DNA of 64,000 nt from Paenibacillus xylanexedens (GTDB taxonomy: Bacteria; Bacillota; Bacilli; Paenibacillales; Paenibacillaceae): contig NZ_CP018620.1 in NCBI RefSeq assembly GCF_001908275.1, positions 6,138,001-6,202,000 of the forward strand, in the 5' to 3' direction. The notes beneath the pieces were generated by a model that made no database searches, had not been told where the DNA came from, and saw only the letters and a list, made by a program, of their open reading frames with translations. The position numbers and the translations under genes were made by a program. This document shows, one piece after another, positions 1-8,157 of this stretch (position 1 is its first letter; each line of letters opens with the position of its first letter).

Positions 1-329
1 GCGGCATTAAATGTGGTCGGTACATAATTCACACGCATAATGGTCGGCATCTCACCTGAAGCAACCATAACATTCACCTTATCATCAAAAGCAGACTGCG
101 GAATCCACTGTACATTGACATCCGTATTTGTATATTCCTCAATCTTCTTTTCAATCCCGTTCTCCTTGGCCGGTATATCTCCTACCTGCATTAAAGAGAT
201 GGAAATGGGAAGTTTACCTTCCCCTGCAGCAGGTGCTTTTTCTCCCCCGCAACCTGCAAGCAATCCAGCGGACATTGCACCAATTACAACGATTCCGCCT
301 AAACGGGACATTGGACCTTTTGGACTCAT
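1..329 (-). CDS. Extracellular solute-binding lipoprotein, LplA-like (C-terminus beyond window)
   Basis: This is the N-terminal part of a sugar-binding lipoprotein of an ABC importer; the gene runs off the left edge, so only about 109 residues are visible. The start at 329 follows a strong AAAGGAGAG ribosome site. A signal peptide ends in a lipobox (LLAGC, Cys27), which predicts lipid anchoring on the outer face of the membrane. The mature part (MQVGDIPAKENG, EEYTNTDVNVQWIP) is clearly paralogous to the binding protein at 1646-3145 (AQVGDVPSKGNE, EAYTNTKLDIQWIP). It lies downstream of the family 105 hydrolase on the same strand, separated by about 180 bp holding a stem-loop. It may belong to the same unit or begin another transporter outside the window. 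The ligand is inferred to be an oligosaccharide and is not shown by sequence. Confidence 0.88.
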   Translation of the reverse strand, partial: MSPKGPMSRLGGIVVIGAMSAGLLAGCGGEKAPAAGEGKLPISISLMQVGDIPAKENGIEKKIEEYTNTDVNVQWIPQSAFDDKVNVMVASGEMPTIMRVNYVPTTFNA

Positions 330-401
330 GAACCATCTCTCCTTTTGGATAAGGTTATGTACACAGACCACTCCGATGACAGAACAACCTTCAGATCGCT
401 G

Positions 402-452
402 TTATCCCCAGATTTTTTGATTCCCTTTTAAAAAGGGGAAATCCGGGGATAA
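402..452. repeat. Long inverted repeat between hydrolase and second binding protein
   Basis: Arms TTATCCCCAGATTT (402-415) and AAATCCGGGGATAA (439-452) pair almost perfectly and enclose a second stem (TTCCC against GGGAA). No U-run follows on the minus strand, so it is not a clear intrinsic terminator. Its place between two same-strand transport genes suits an mRNA-stabilising or partial-attenuation hairpin. Confidence 0.55.
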
Positions 453-508
453 AGGCGAACGCTTCGCTTCATCAGATTATTTCTGCCCTCTCCGTTCTCA
501 TGTACATG

Positions 509-1621
509 TTAGTTTGACTTGTAAAGTTCAATCTCCACTCCCGCCAAAATGAACGGAGCGACCGACTTCGGATCATTGATCCGAATGGACTCGGTCACAT
601 AATACTCATAGGACCCGTCACGATACGGGCTTCCTCCAAGACCGGCTCCGCCATTACACTGCGTCAAGGACAGTACGCCTTCACGATCGTTTTGCAGCAG
701 ATGCTGTAGCAGACCCTGGTACCCTTTTTCCGCAACCGCTTTGAACTTGCCACTCAGATATCCTTTACGTACACCTTTGGCCAATGCATAGACAAACATC
801 GAGGTCCCGGAAGCCTCCAGATAATTCCGCTCACGTCCCGGTTGATCCAGCAAATGTGGCCATAATCCAGTCTGTTGATCCTGCACATGCACAAGTGCAT
901 TTGCTACACGTTCGAAGATACCCACAATCTGCCCGCGCTGCGGATGATCTACTGGCAGGTGATCTAATGTATCCACAACCGCCATCACATACCAGCCCAT
1001 CGCCCGACTCCAGACATGCGGAGAACATCCGGTCTCTCCCGAACTCCAGCGCTGCTCTTTGCTCTCATCCCAGGCATGATACAAGAGACCACTACGCGGA
1101 TCACGTGTACGTTGCTCCACCAGCAAGAGCTGCAGAGATGCCTTGTCAAACCACTTCTCTTCTCCCGTCACTGCACCATACTGGGTCAGATACGGAGTAG
1201 CCATGTACAATCCATCCAGCCACATCTGGAAAGGGTAAATCTTTTTGTGCCAGAACCCGCCTTCACTCGTATGTGGCTGTCCCTTAAGCTGAGTCATAAG
1301 CAACTCCGCAGCTTTGCGATACTTCTCTTCTCCCGTTTTCTCGTGCAACAGGAACAGTGATTTCCCCTGATTGATCTGATCCAGATTATATTCCTCGATC
1401 GTATAGGAGCGAATGGAGCCATCTTCCTGAACGAAATGATCCATGAGCTCACGGATGTAGTCAAAATATTTTTGCTCCCCCGTGTGCGTATACAGCTCCT
1501 CCAGCGCTTTCAGTAAGCAGCCGTTCTCATAATGCCAAGTGGAATACAGCTCATGGTTGCGATAACTTTCCATGAATTGCTGTGCCATGCGCACCGATGT
1601 GAGTTGCAGTGTTTCCTTCAT
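509..1621 (-). CDS. Glycoside hydrolase family 105, unsaturated rhamnogalacturonyl hydrolase (YteR-like)
   Basis: Family 88/105 enzymes add water to the double bond of unsaturated uronyl residues left by pectate or rhamnogalacturonan lyases, releasing the sugar from the chain end. The protein (about 370 residues, normal for YteR/YesR) has the alpha6/alpha6-barrel features: WHYENGCLLKALEEL near the start, the MWLDGLYMATP segment holding the likely catalytic Asp, RDPRSGLLYHAWDES, and WSRAMGWYVMA. There is no signal peptide, so it acts in the cytoplasm on imported oligosaccharides. The ATG at 1621 was chosen because GCGGGGG lies 7 nt upstream; an in-frame TTG at 1627 is less well placed. It follows the binding-protein gene by about 24 bp and is probably cotranscribed with the importer. 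The rhamnogalacturonan substrate is inferred from family and neighbours. Confidence 0.88.
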   Translation of the reverse strand: MKETLQLTSVRMAQQFMESYRNHELYSTWHYENGCLLKALEELYTHTGEQKYFDYIRELMDHFVQEDGSIRSYTIEEYNLDQINQGKSLFLLHEKTGEEKYRKAAELLMTQLKGQPHTSEGGFWHKKIYPFQMWLDGLYMATPYLTQYGAVTGEEKWFDKASLQLLLVEQRTRDPRSGLLYHAWDESKEQRWSSGETGCSPHVWSRAMGWYVMAVVDTLDHLPVDHPQRGQIVGIFERVANALVHVQDQQTGLWPHLLDQPGRERNYLEASGTSMFVYALAKGVRKGYLSGKFKAVAEKGYQGLLQHLLQNDREGVLSLTQCNGGAGLGGSPYRDGSYEYYVTESIRINDPKSVAPFILAGVEIELYKSN

Positions 1622-1645
1622 GATCAAGCCCCCGCTTCCGGCTCT

Positions 1646-3145
1646 TTATTGAGCCTGTTTTTTGTAATCTTCGGCATATTCCTCACGAATCTTATTTCCA
1701 CCCGCATTGCCCCAATTCTCGATTTCCTTTTCCCAGCCACTTTGATCGATCTTGCCCATAATGTATTTCGTCTGTGCATCGGCAATCACCTGATCCAGAT
1801 CCGCCCCACGGTCACCATACGTTGGAGAATATAACGTCAGCGCAGGGTTTGGCACAGCGTGCTCCGCCAGTTCCTTGGCAAGTGCCGTACCTTTTTCCCC
1901 CAGTTCGGTGTCCTTCAATTTCGGTACGTTATACCCTTCGACATAAGGAAGGTTGTCACGGTAAGGTTTCACTTCACGCTGGAATGCATCGAAGTCACTC
2001 ATCTCCACCTGATCTTCGCCCACTTTGGTGTAATGTTTGTCTTCCATACCACGCATCAACAGGGTCGCCATCTCAGGGTCCATCAGTTTATCCAGGAAGG
2101 AGAGCAGGTTCTTGAGTTCTTCTTCAGATTTCACCGTTGATTTAGGGAATGCCAGAATGCCGGAGTTACCCGTCTGTCCTGCAACACGATCTCCGTTCGC
2201 TCCAAGCAAACCAGCGATGTCTACCACACCATCCGGATTGTTTTTGGACAAACGCTCTTGCTGACTTTTTCCGTTCTGAGCAACACCAACACGGATACCC
2301 ACAACACCGGAATCATACTTTTTCTCCGCTTCCGTAGAGTCGAATACAGCAAAATCCTGGTTCAGCAGTTTCTCATCGTACAAACGTTTCAGCAGATCCA
2401 GCACCTGCATATATTCCGGTGTCATGAATTCTGGCGTGAAGCTGCCATCATCCTCGACCTTCCACTTGTTAGGTGCACCAAAACTTACGCCAAGGCGCGT
2501 CGTGAAGGAATATTGATCCTCATTATATTTTTTGAAAAGCATTAGTCCAAACGTATTATCCTGACCGTCTCCATCCGGATCGGAGGTTGCCAGTGTTTTA
2601 ATCGTTTCATACCATTCATCCGGTGTAGCTGGCACCTTGAGATTCAGCTTCTCGAACCAATCCTTGCGATAGATCACTGTAGCCCGCGCAATATCGGAGA
2701 ATACAGGAACCCCATAGATTTTGCCCTCTACCTTGATGTTGTCAAAAAAACGCTCGTTCTGTGCCGACAGATTTTTGTAGTCTTTCAGCAAAGGCCCCAC
2801 TTCCCAGAACACGTCATTACGCATCGCGCTGGTCACCGTTGGGTTATATTGTACTTTCACTATTTTTGGCATATCGCTTGAAGCGATCATCACGTTAATT
2901 TTGTCATTATAGGCCGAAGCCGGAATCCACTGGATATCCAGTTTGGTATTGGTATACGCTTCAATCTTTTGCTGAACTTCATTGCCTTTGCTTGGCACAT
3001 CACCCACCTGTGCAATGGCTATGGACACATTTTGTACGCCGCCCTCGGCAGCCTGGCCCTCATCTGATCCGCATCCTGCCAGCAAACCTGTCACTAGTGC
3101 CAGTGTGCTTAAGACAGCTACGGCTTTCTTTTTTGTTGCTTTCAT
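1646..3145 (-). CDS. Extracellular solute-binding lipoprotein of sugar ABC importer (LplA-like)
   Basis: This 499-residue protein is the substrate receptor of a family 1 carbohydrate ABC importer. Signal peptide and lipobox are clear (LLAGC, Cys25), so it should be tethered to the outer leaflet. The start of the mature protein (AQVGDVPSKGNEVQQ) and EDQYSFTTRLGVSFG later are typical of the large LplA/YtcQ group of Bacillus and Paenibacillus. It lies 62 bp after the LplC-like permease gene and 24 bp before the family 105 hydrolase, all on the same strand, which suggests a transport-plus-degradation operon. No ATPase gene is in the unit; in this family a shared MsmX-type ATPase encoded elsewhere usually energises import. 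The ligand is probably a pectin-derived oligosaccharide, by context only. Confidence 0.92.
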   Translation of the reverse strand: MKATKKKAVAVLSTLALVTGLLAGCGSDEGQAAEGGVQNVSIAIAQVGDVPSKGNEVQQKIEAYTNTKLDIQWIPASAYNDKINVMIASSDMPKIVKVQYNPTVTSAMRNDVFWEVGPLLKDYKNLSAQNERFFDNIKVEGKIYGVPVFSDIARATVIYRKDWFEKLNLKVPATPDEWYETIKTLATSDPDGDGQDNTFGLMLFKKYNEDQYSFTTRLGVSFGAPNKWKVEDDGSFTPEFMTPEYMQVLDLLKRLYDEKLLNQDFAVFDSTEAEKKYDSGVVGIRVGVAQNGKSQQERLSKNNPDGVVDIAGLLGANGDRVAGQTGNSGILAFPKSTVKSEEELKNLLSFLDKLMDPEMATLLMRGMEDKHYTKVGEDQVEMSDFDAFQREVKPYRDNLPYVEGYNVPKLKDTELGEKGTALAKELAEHAVPNPALTLYSPTYGDRGADLDQVIADAQTKYIMGKIDQSGWEKEIENWGNAGGNKIREEYAEDYKKQAQ

Positions 3146-3207
3146 AACATGAAAACCTCCCTTTTATTATGCAGTCATAGTGAACTGACTTTGAACCATG
3201 TGCCGAC

Positions 3208-4092
3208 TCAACCTTTCACCGAACCCAGCATCACTCCTTTTGCAAAGTGCTTTTGCAGGAATGGATATACCAGCATAATCGGGATTGTGGAGAATACGAT
3301 AACCGCCATGCGAATGGTAAGCGGCTGGATCTCTGTCTCTTCGATACTCGTGTCTCCGATTCGGCTCTGTGCCAGAATGACAATCTCACGTAGCCAGACT
3401 TGGACAGGCCACTTCTCACTATCGTTGATATAGATAACAGCGCTGAAGAAACTGTTCCAGTGGGCCACCGCGTAAAAGAGTGAAAATGTCGCCATGGCTG
3501 GCATGGACAACGGCAGTACAATCCGGAACAATACGCTGACATCGTTACATCCATCAATTTTGGCTGCATCCTCCAGTTCGTCGGGAATAGCCTGGAAGAA
3601 GTTTTTCAGTACAATCAAGTTAAATGCACTAATAGCGGTAGGCAGCATCAGCGACCATAACGTATCCGTCAGATGCAAAGATTTGACGACAAAGTATGTT
3701 GGAATCATCCCGCCACTGAAGAGCATTGTGAACAATACACCCAGCAAAATGGGCTGGCGTCCACGCAAATATCTTCTGGAGAGCGGATACGCCATAAGTG
3801 ATGTAAACAGCAGATTAATGAAAGTACCGATCACCGTAATATAGACCGATACGCCCAGACTGCGAATCAAGGTATCTGTAGAGAAAATGTAACGGTATGC
3901 AGCCAAAGAGAACTCTTTTGGAAAAAGAATGAATCCTCCCTTAGCCACTTCATGCGGACTGGTAAACGAGACGGCCAAAATATAAATGAACGGGATAACC
4001 GTCACAATTCCAATCAATAGCAGCAAGCCGTGATTGAGAATATCAAAGATCCGGTTGCCCCACGTTTTATCCTGTTGCATCTTAATGTTCAC
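3208..4092 (-). CDS. Carbohydrate ABC transporter permease, LplC/YtcP-like
   Basis: This 294-residue membrane protein has six predicted transmembrane segments and the MalG-type permease signature (EAA loop: DAAKIDGCNDVSVLFRIVLP) that docks with the ATPase. The first helix is near residues 18-40 and the C-terminus (HFAKGVMLGSVKG) is the usual end for this family. It would form the translocation heterodimer with the LplB-like permease encoded 33 bp upstream (4126-5079) and accept substrate from the lipoprotein encoded next (1646-3145). The start at 4092 gives the expected family N-terminus (KTWGNRIFDILNHGLL). Regulation is likely shared with the whole operon, including the cre-like site at 5099-5112. 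Confidence 0.93.
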   Translation of the reverse strand: MNIKMQQDKTWGNRIFDILNHGLLLLIGIVTVIPFIYILAVSFTSPHEVAKGGFILFPKEFSLAAYRYIFSTDTLIRSLGVSVYITVIGTFINLLFTSLMAYPLSRRYLRGRQPILLGVLFTMLFSGGMIPTYFVVKSLHLTDTLWSLMLPTAISAFNLIVLKNFFQAIPDELEDAAKIDGCNDVSVLFRIVLPLSMPAMATFSLFYAVAHWNSFFSAVIYINDSEKWPVQVWLREIVILAQSRIGDTSIEETEIQPLTIRMAVIVFSTIPIMLVYPFLQKHFAKGVMLGSVKG

Positions 4093-4125
4093 TCCTGTCT
4101 GGTGAAGAACGTCTTCTCCCGAGGG

Positions 4126-5079
4126 TTAGTAGACGCCTTCCTCCCCGAATTTTTTGGCCAGCGTATTGGCACCAAGGACAAGCGCCAGTCCGACAACCGA
4201 TTTGAACAACCCGACAGCAGCACTATAACTGTACTGTGCCTGGGTAAGACCCTTCGTGTACACGTAGGTATCAAATACCTCGCCTACATCCCGGTTTGTC
4301 GGAGTCAGCATCAGGAAGATCTGTTCAAAGCCTGTATCCAGGAAGTTGCCCAGACGCAGAATGAGCAAAATGACGATCGTACTACGAATGGCCGGCAGCG
4401 TAATATGCCAGGTTTGGCGCCAACGATTGGCACCATCAATCCGTGCTGCTTCATAGAGCTGTGTATCAACACCGGAAAGTGCTGCAAGGAAGATAATTGT
4501 GCCCCAACCAACTTCTTTCCAGATGGATTGTCCAACAATCATCGTACGGAACCATCCGGGTTCAAGCAGGAACGCCACTTTTTGTCCAGTCAGGTTATAG
4601 AGCAGTTCATTAATGGCACCACCCTCGGTTGTGAACAGCATGTAGAATACACCGACAACAACAACCCAGGAAACAAAGTGTGGAACATAGACGAGCGTTT
4701 GTACAAATCGTTTGAAGCGTTCACGGCGAACTTCATTCATCATGAGTGCCAGTACAATCGGCAGTGGGAAAAAGAACACAATGTTATAAATGGCTAGCAA
4801 AAACGTATTCCGAAATAATGTCCAGAACTGCGGTTCTCCGAAGAAACGCTGGAAATGTTTGAAGCCTACCCAGTCACTTCCCAAGATGCCCTTGTAAGGC
4901 GTGTAATCCTGAAAAGCCATTGTGATGCCATACATGGGTATGTATTTGAAAATAACAAAGTAAAGCACACCCGGTATTAACATGATATACAGCCACCGGT
5001 TTTTGATAATGTCCCTCCACAGCAGGTTTTTGTCACTGCGGGTAGCGGGCCGTGTTCGAGCCGCCGTTTCGGCTTTCAT
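4126..5079 (-). CDS. Sugar ABC transporter permease, LplB/YteP-like
   Basis: This is the first gene of the importer operon. The 317-residue protein has about six transmembrane helices and the EAA motif (EAARIDGANRWRQTWHITLP) of MalF-type permeases, and ends FGEEGVY as LplB proteins often do. I place the start at ATG 5079 because GGGGAGGAA lies just upstream; an in-frame codon at 5121 would put the cre-like site and ribosome site inside the gene, and the extra 14 residues (MIFCNRFQCGEEDN) do not look like family sequence. It pairs with the LplC-like permease downstream. The divergent arrangement does not apply: the membrane regulator gene upstream (5362-7707) is on the same strand with its own terminator, so this operon should have its own promoter in 5122-5321. 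Confidence 0.93.
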   Translation of the reverse strand: MKAETAARTRPATRSDKNLLWRDIIKNRWLYIMLIPGVLYFVIFKYIPMYGITMAFQDYTPYKGILGSDWVGFKHFQRFFGEPQFWTLFRNTFLLAIYNIVFFFPLPIVLALMMNEVRRERFKRFVQTLVYVPHFVSWVVVVGVFYMLFTTEGGAINELLYNLTGQKVAFLLEPGWFRTMIVGQSIWKEVGWGTIIFLAALSGVDTQLYEAARIDGANRWRQTWHITLPAIRSTIVILLILRLGNFLDTGFEQIFLMLTPTNRDVGEVFDTYVYTKGLTQAQYSYSAAVGLFKSVVGLALVLGANTLAKKFGEEGVY

Positions 5080-5098
5080 ATTGTCTTCCTCCCCACAT

Positions 5099-5112
5099 TG
5101 GAAACGATTACA
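5099..5112. promoter_or_regulatory. cre-like CcpA site before the lplB-like gene
   Basis: TGGAAACGATTACA matches the cre consensus TGWAANCGNTNWCA at all but one fixed position on either strand. It sits 19 bp upstream of the start codon, downstream of any likely promoter, a position where CcpA would block elongation. Glucose repression of the importer operon is inferred. Confidence 0.55.
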
Positions 5113-5232
5113 AAATATCACTTCCTGAATTCATGTCTTCATTGTGGAGGATAAACGAATGACTGGCTATCGTCTCGTTTTAGCCTTTTGTTTTTCCTTA
5201 TGTAGCAAGGCTTTAGCCCATTTCCCTCACAG

Positions 5233-5261
5233 AATCTAAAGGTGAAATGAACTGCTTTCAA
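5233..5261 (-). promoter_or_regulatory. Candidate sigma-A promoter of the Lpl-type operon
   Basis: On the minus strand TTGAAA (5256-5261), a 17-bp spacer and TAGATT (5233-5238) form a plausible promoter about 150 bp upstream of the first permease gene. The -10 box is only a 4/6 match, so this is tentative. Confidence 0.3.
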
Positions 5262-5321
5262 CCTCCATATTCCTGTCTTAACTTCATGGAGAAAAGCGGT
5301 CTTCTTTCTTCATCCAAACAT

Positions 5322-5356
5322 AAAAAAGCCTGCCTGCCATCGCGGGCAGAGCAGGT
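5322..5356 (-). terminator. Intrinsic terminator of the membrane regulator gene
   Basis: On the minus strand CCTGCTCTGCC and GGCAGGCAGG form a GC-rich hairpin followed by six T, starting 5 bp after the regulator stop codon. It separates the regulator transcript from the importer operon downstream. Confidence 0.85.
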
Positions 5357-5361
5357 TTGTT

Positions 5362-7707
5362 TTATCGCTGCTGCTCCCGGTACTTGCCGGGGGTGGTTCC
5401 TGTGATTTTGCGAAACGTACGGATAAATGCGGTTGGGTTGGTATAGTTTAATTTCTCGGCAATCTCCGATATTTTAAGATTTGTTGTTTGCAGCCAGGTC
5501 TTTGCTTTTTCCATACGATACTCTGCCAGATATTCCGTAAAATTAACTCCCGCTTCCTTCTTGAATACCCGACTTAAGTAGACAGGGTGAAAATTAAGCT
5601 CAGCGGCACAGGCTTCCAGCGACAATTCACGATCATAACGTTCCTCGATCAAACGAATCATGCGTCTCGCAATATTCATGTATTGGGATTCTTCCTGTTC
5701 TCGCCAGAAACGGATGACGGGCAGGAACAGCCGCTTGCGGAACCAATTGGTCATTTCGTCCAATGTGGACAACTTCAGCAAATGTGACATGGATGCTTTT
5801 TCACCCAGTACTTCGGCTACATCCCCGCCCTGCTCCTGTACAAGCTGATATACACGAGACAATAACTGAACCATAATGACGGGGTATTCACTGAAATGGA
5901 GTTTTTTGTCGGCAAGCAGCCCCAAATATTGCTTAAAATAGGCGTCCGTCTTCTCTTCATCTCCTTGCTTAAGCGCAGAGGCCAGTTGATCCTCGATCAT
6001 ACGTAACTGGGTATACAACGCGGCCTCCATCTGTCCACGTGGCTGAATATCCTCGTAATGCAAAATAATACGGCTACCCAGACTTACCCGGCCCTGCAGA
6101 GCCTCTCGGCTCTCTTGAACCGCTCTTGGCGTATCTCCGATACAAGCGTAGGAACGACTGATGCCAATACTTACGGGCAGATTCAGATAGGTCACGACAC
6201 GTTCGCGAATCCAGTCTGCCTGGGTATGCATCCATTCCTTCAGCTTCACCTCATCCGTGAGTTCGGAGGCAAGAACGGTGACCTGAGCATCATCCAGCAT
6301 GACCGGGGTGAACCGAACTGCTGAAGGAAGGAGCTCACCTACCATATTGTTGACAGCAAACAGCAGCAGATCGCGATCCTGTTCCTCATATCGGGTCCCT
6401 TCCAAGGTATCGATCTGGAGCATGAGTACGCCAAGAGTCGCCCACCCTGTTGGGAAATCGTACAATTCGCCCTGATATCTGAAATCTTCTTCCGAGATTT
6501 TACCTGTGAGCAGTTTGGTCATAAAAAACTCCTGGAGGTGCACATGCTGCCCCTTCATCTGCTCACGCATCGTTTTCTCCGAGCTGAACAAGGTTGACAA
6601 TTGCTCCTCAATATAGATAAATTCATCCTGACGGCGTCCTGACGGAGCAACTGGGGAATCCAACCCCTTCGTAAATTGCAGCAGTCTGGAGATCGGTGAG
6701 TACATCCGCCGACTGCCGTATATGGCGAACAATCCCGTTACACATAACATGACCAGTGTAGCGATACCGGTAACCAGTGCAATTTTCTGTGACTGGGCCG
6801 TAATCTGTCCAAGAGATACAACGGACACATATAACCAGCCATTGAGCGGAGATTGCCTATAACTAACCGCCACTTGATTACCTTCCACCTCCGCACTGAA
6901 GAAACCCTCTGACTGGGCCGTCGTTTGCACCATTTCCTGAATTTCCTTATTCAGCCCGTCATATTTCCCCCCTTGCTGCATATCGTTCAGAAAATACTTC
7001 TGCTCCCGATCCAGAACGTACATATCTCCAGAATTCGTATTTCGGCTCAAGTAGGTACTCAGTTCCGTATCGGCGATATCAATCACAAGAAATCCCTTTG
7101 GTTTCACATTGGTTGGTATCATCGGGATTTTGAATACCATACTGACCACATTATCCGATGATATAAGGGTAGGTGCCTGTTCGGGTGTTAGTTCACCCAT
7201 ACCTGCTGACACAGGTACACTTTCTTTCGCTGAACTGGCATTCTGAGTGACCCAGAACAGGCTGTTGGTATAACTTAGGTAGGATCCAATTCGGTCTCGA
7301 ATGCTAAAATCATCCAATTTGCCAAAAGAACGCATCGAAACGACCCAATCTTCATCCAGATTAACCAGATAGGCTTGGTCAATGTTCGTAACCGCTTGTA
7401 AGTTGTTAAAACCGGAGGTCAGATCACGAATCTCCTGAAACTCGCTGCTGTCTAGTGGTTTCTTCATTGCTTGTAGTACCAAGGGCGAATTAACATACTG
7501 GATGGAGGATAATTGCAGGCTGCGCAGAACTTGTTCTACCCTCATTTGAGTCTGATGTAATATCTGAAGATTGCTCTCACGCACTTTCTGTTCAATGTCA
7601 CGTGATGCAATCGTATACGAGACCGAACCAATAACAATGACCGGAAGGGCTCCGAGGATCAGGGTGAAACAGAGCAAACGCAGTAAATACTTCGGCAAGA
7701 AGAGCAT
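5362..7707 (-). CDS. Membrane-anchored AraC-family regulator, YtdP/YesS-like
   Basis: A 781-residue one-component regulator. It has an N-terminal membrane helix (about 10-30), an extracellular sensor region of roughly 270 residues, a second helix (about 303-325), a HAMP-like segment, a long cytoplasmic linker, and a C-terminal AraC DNA-binding domain (about 683-781: LEACAAELNFHPVYLSRVFK, then ISEIAEKLNYTNPTAFIRTF). Length and layout match YtdP and YesS of B. subtilis, which are linked to rhamnogalacturonan use. It is encoded directly upstream of the importer operon on the same strand and is its likely activator. The ATG at 7707 touches the AAAGGAGG ribosome site with no spacing; an in-frame TTG at 7698 has a 9-nt spacing and may be the true start. 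The signal sensed is unknown. Confidence 0.9.
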   Translation of the reverse strand: MLFLPKYLLRLLCFTLILGALPVIVIGSVSYTIASRDIEQKVRESNLQILHQTQMRVEQVLRSLQLSSIQYVNSPLVLQAMKKPLDSSEFQEIRDLTSGFNNLQAVTNIDQAYLVNLDEDWVVSMRSFGKLDDFSIRDRIGSYLSYTNSLFWVTQNASSAKESVPVSAGMGELTPEQAPTLISSDNVVSMVFKIPMIPTNVKPKGFLVIDIADTELSTYLSRNTNSGDMYVLDREQKYFLNDMQQGGKYDGLNKEIQEMVQTTAQSEGFFSAEVEGNQVAVSYRQSPLNGWLYVSVVSLGQITAQSQKIALVTGIATLVMLCVTGLFAIYGSRRMYSPISRLLQFTKGLDSPVAPSGRRQDEFIYIEEQLSTLFSSEKTMREQMKGQHVHLQEFFMTKLLTGKISEEDFRYQGELYDFPTGWATLGVLMLQIDTLEGTRYEEQDRDLLLFAVNNMVGELLPSAVRFTPVMLDDAQVTVLASELTDEVKLKEWMHTQADWIRERVVTYLNLPVSIGISRSYACIGDTPRAVQESREALQGRVSLGSRIILHYEDIQPRGQMEAALYTQLRMIEDQLASALKQGDEEKTDAYFKQYLGLLADKKLHFSEYPVIMVQLLSRVYQLVQEQGGDVAEVLGEKASMSHLLKLSTLDEMTNWFRKRLFLPVIRFWREQEESQYMNIARRMIRLIEERYDRELSLEACAAELNFHPVYLSRVFKKEAGVNFTEYLAEYRMEKAKTWLQTTNLKISEIAEKLNYTNPTAFIRTFRKITGTTPGKYREQQR

Positions 7708-7733
7708 CCTCCTTTATACGTATGTTTATTAAA

Positions 7734-7747
7734 ATAAATCGCTTTCA
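7734..7747. promoter_or_regulatory. cre-like site upstream of the membrane regulator gene
   Basis: ATAAATCGCTTTCA differs from the cre consensus only at its first two positions. It lies 27 bp upstream of the regulator start. Binding by CcpA would make the regulator, and so the importer operon, doubly glucose-repressed; this is inference. Confidence 0.35.
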
Positions 7748-7814
7748 TTGGATTATTTTACTATTGTTATTTTAAAACCCATTCTTATTCAAGTCCACTC
7801 ATTTATTCTAAAGG

Positions 7815-7844
7815 TTGACTTCAAACTAATTTTCAGTTTATATT
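7815..7844 (+). promoter_or_regulatory. Promoter of the mutS2-paralogue leader
   Basis: TTGACT (7815-7820) and TTATAT/TATATT (7838-7844), spaced 17-18 bp, form a good sigma-A promoter. It points right, away from the regulator gene, and sits about 400 bp upstream of the mutS2-like coding region. No comparably good promoter is seen between the two terminators downstream and the gene. Confidence 0.6.
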
Positions 7845-7879
7845 GGTTGCATATTCCTCAATCAAAGGAGAGATTTTTA

Positions 7880-7903
7880 ATGTCGGTGAATGTTCTTAAC
7901 TAA
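7880..7903 (+). CDS. Seven-codon leader ORF (MSVNVLN)
   Basis: ATG at 7880 follows AAAGGAGAG (7864-7872) with an ideal 7-nt spacing, and the frame ends with TAA at 7901-7903 after seven codons. The stop and last three codons form the left arm of an inverted repeat that pairs with 7992-8004, so ribosome occupancy would change the RNA fold. Two other short frames are present (7890-7973 and 7952-7999) but lack good ribosome sites. It is probably a regulatory leader peptide and not a functional product. Confidence 0.4.
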   Translation: MSVNVLN

Positions 7904-8004
7904 CCAAGTTTCATATTCAGGAGTTTGGCCTTTCATTGCGCTTGTGCCCATATGGCATACGTGTATTTCATGATGCGCCAGATCCCTGTACTTAGTTAAG
8001 AACA
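7891..8004. repeat. 13-bp long-range inverted repeat in the leader
   Basis: TGTTCTTAACTAA (7891-7903) and TTAGTTAAGAACA (7992-8004) are exact reverse complements separated by 88 nt. The left arm overlaps the leader ORF stop. Pairing of the arms would close a large domain upstream of the first terminator. Confidence 0.8.
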
Positions 8005-8051
8005 GCGGATATCATAAATCGCCTCCGGGATTGTAATTGTCCGGGTCTATT

Positions 8052-8079
8052 TCCGCGCTGAGTTCAGCGCGGATTTTTT
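8052..8079 (+). terminator. First leader terminator (before mutS2 paralogue)
   Basis: TCCGCGCTGA and TCAGCGCGGA form a perfect 10-bp GC-rich stem with a tight loop, followed by six T. An outer stem, GGTCTAT against ATAGACC, flanks the hairpin. The GCGGA at 8006-8010 could compete for its 5' arm. Confidence 0.85.
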
Positions 8080-8119
8080 AATATAGACCTGTAGTGGACT
8101 TTGCTTTCCCATACGTTTA

Positions 8120-8157
8120 GGGCGGAGAATGACGTTTGTTCATTCTCCGCCCTTTTT
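8120..8157 (+). terminator. Second leader terminator (before mutS2 paralogue)
   Basis: GGGCGGAGAATGA (8120-8132) and TCATTCTCCGCCC (8140-8152) form a perfect 13-bp stem with a 7-nt loop and five T. It ends about 68 bp before the mutS2-like start codon, so readthrough of both hairpins appears necessary for expression. Confidence 0.85.

Noticed and set aside
7952..7999. A 15-residue frame (MAYVYFMMRQIPVLS) in the mutS2 leader as a small protein gene
   Set aside because: No ribosome site precedes it; it may matter only as part of the leader structure.
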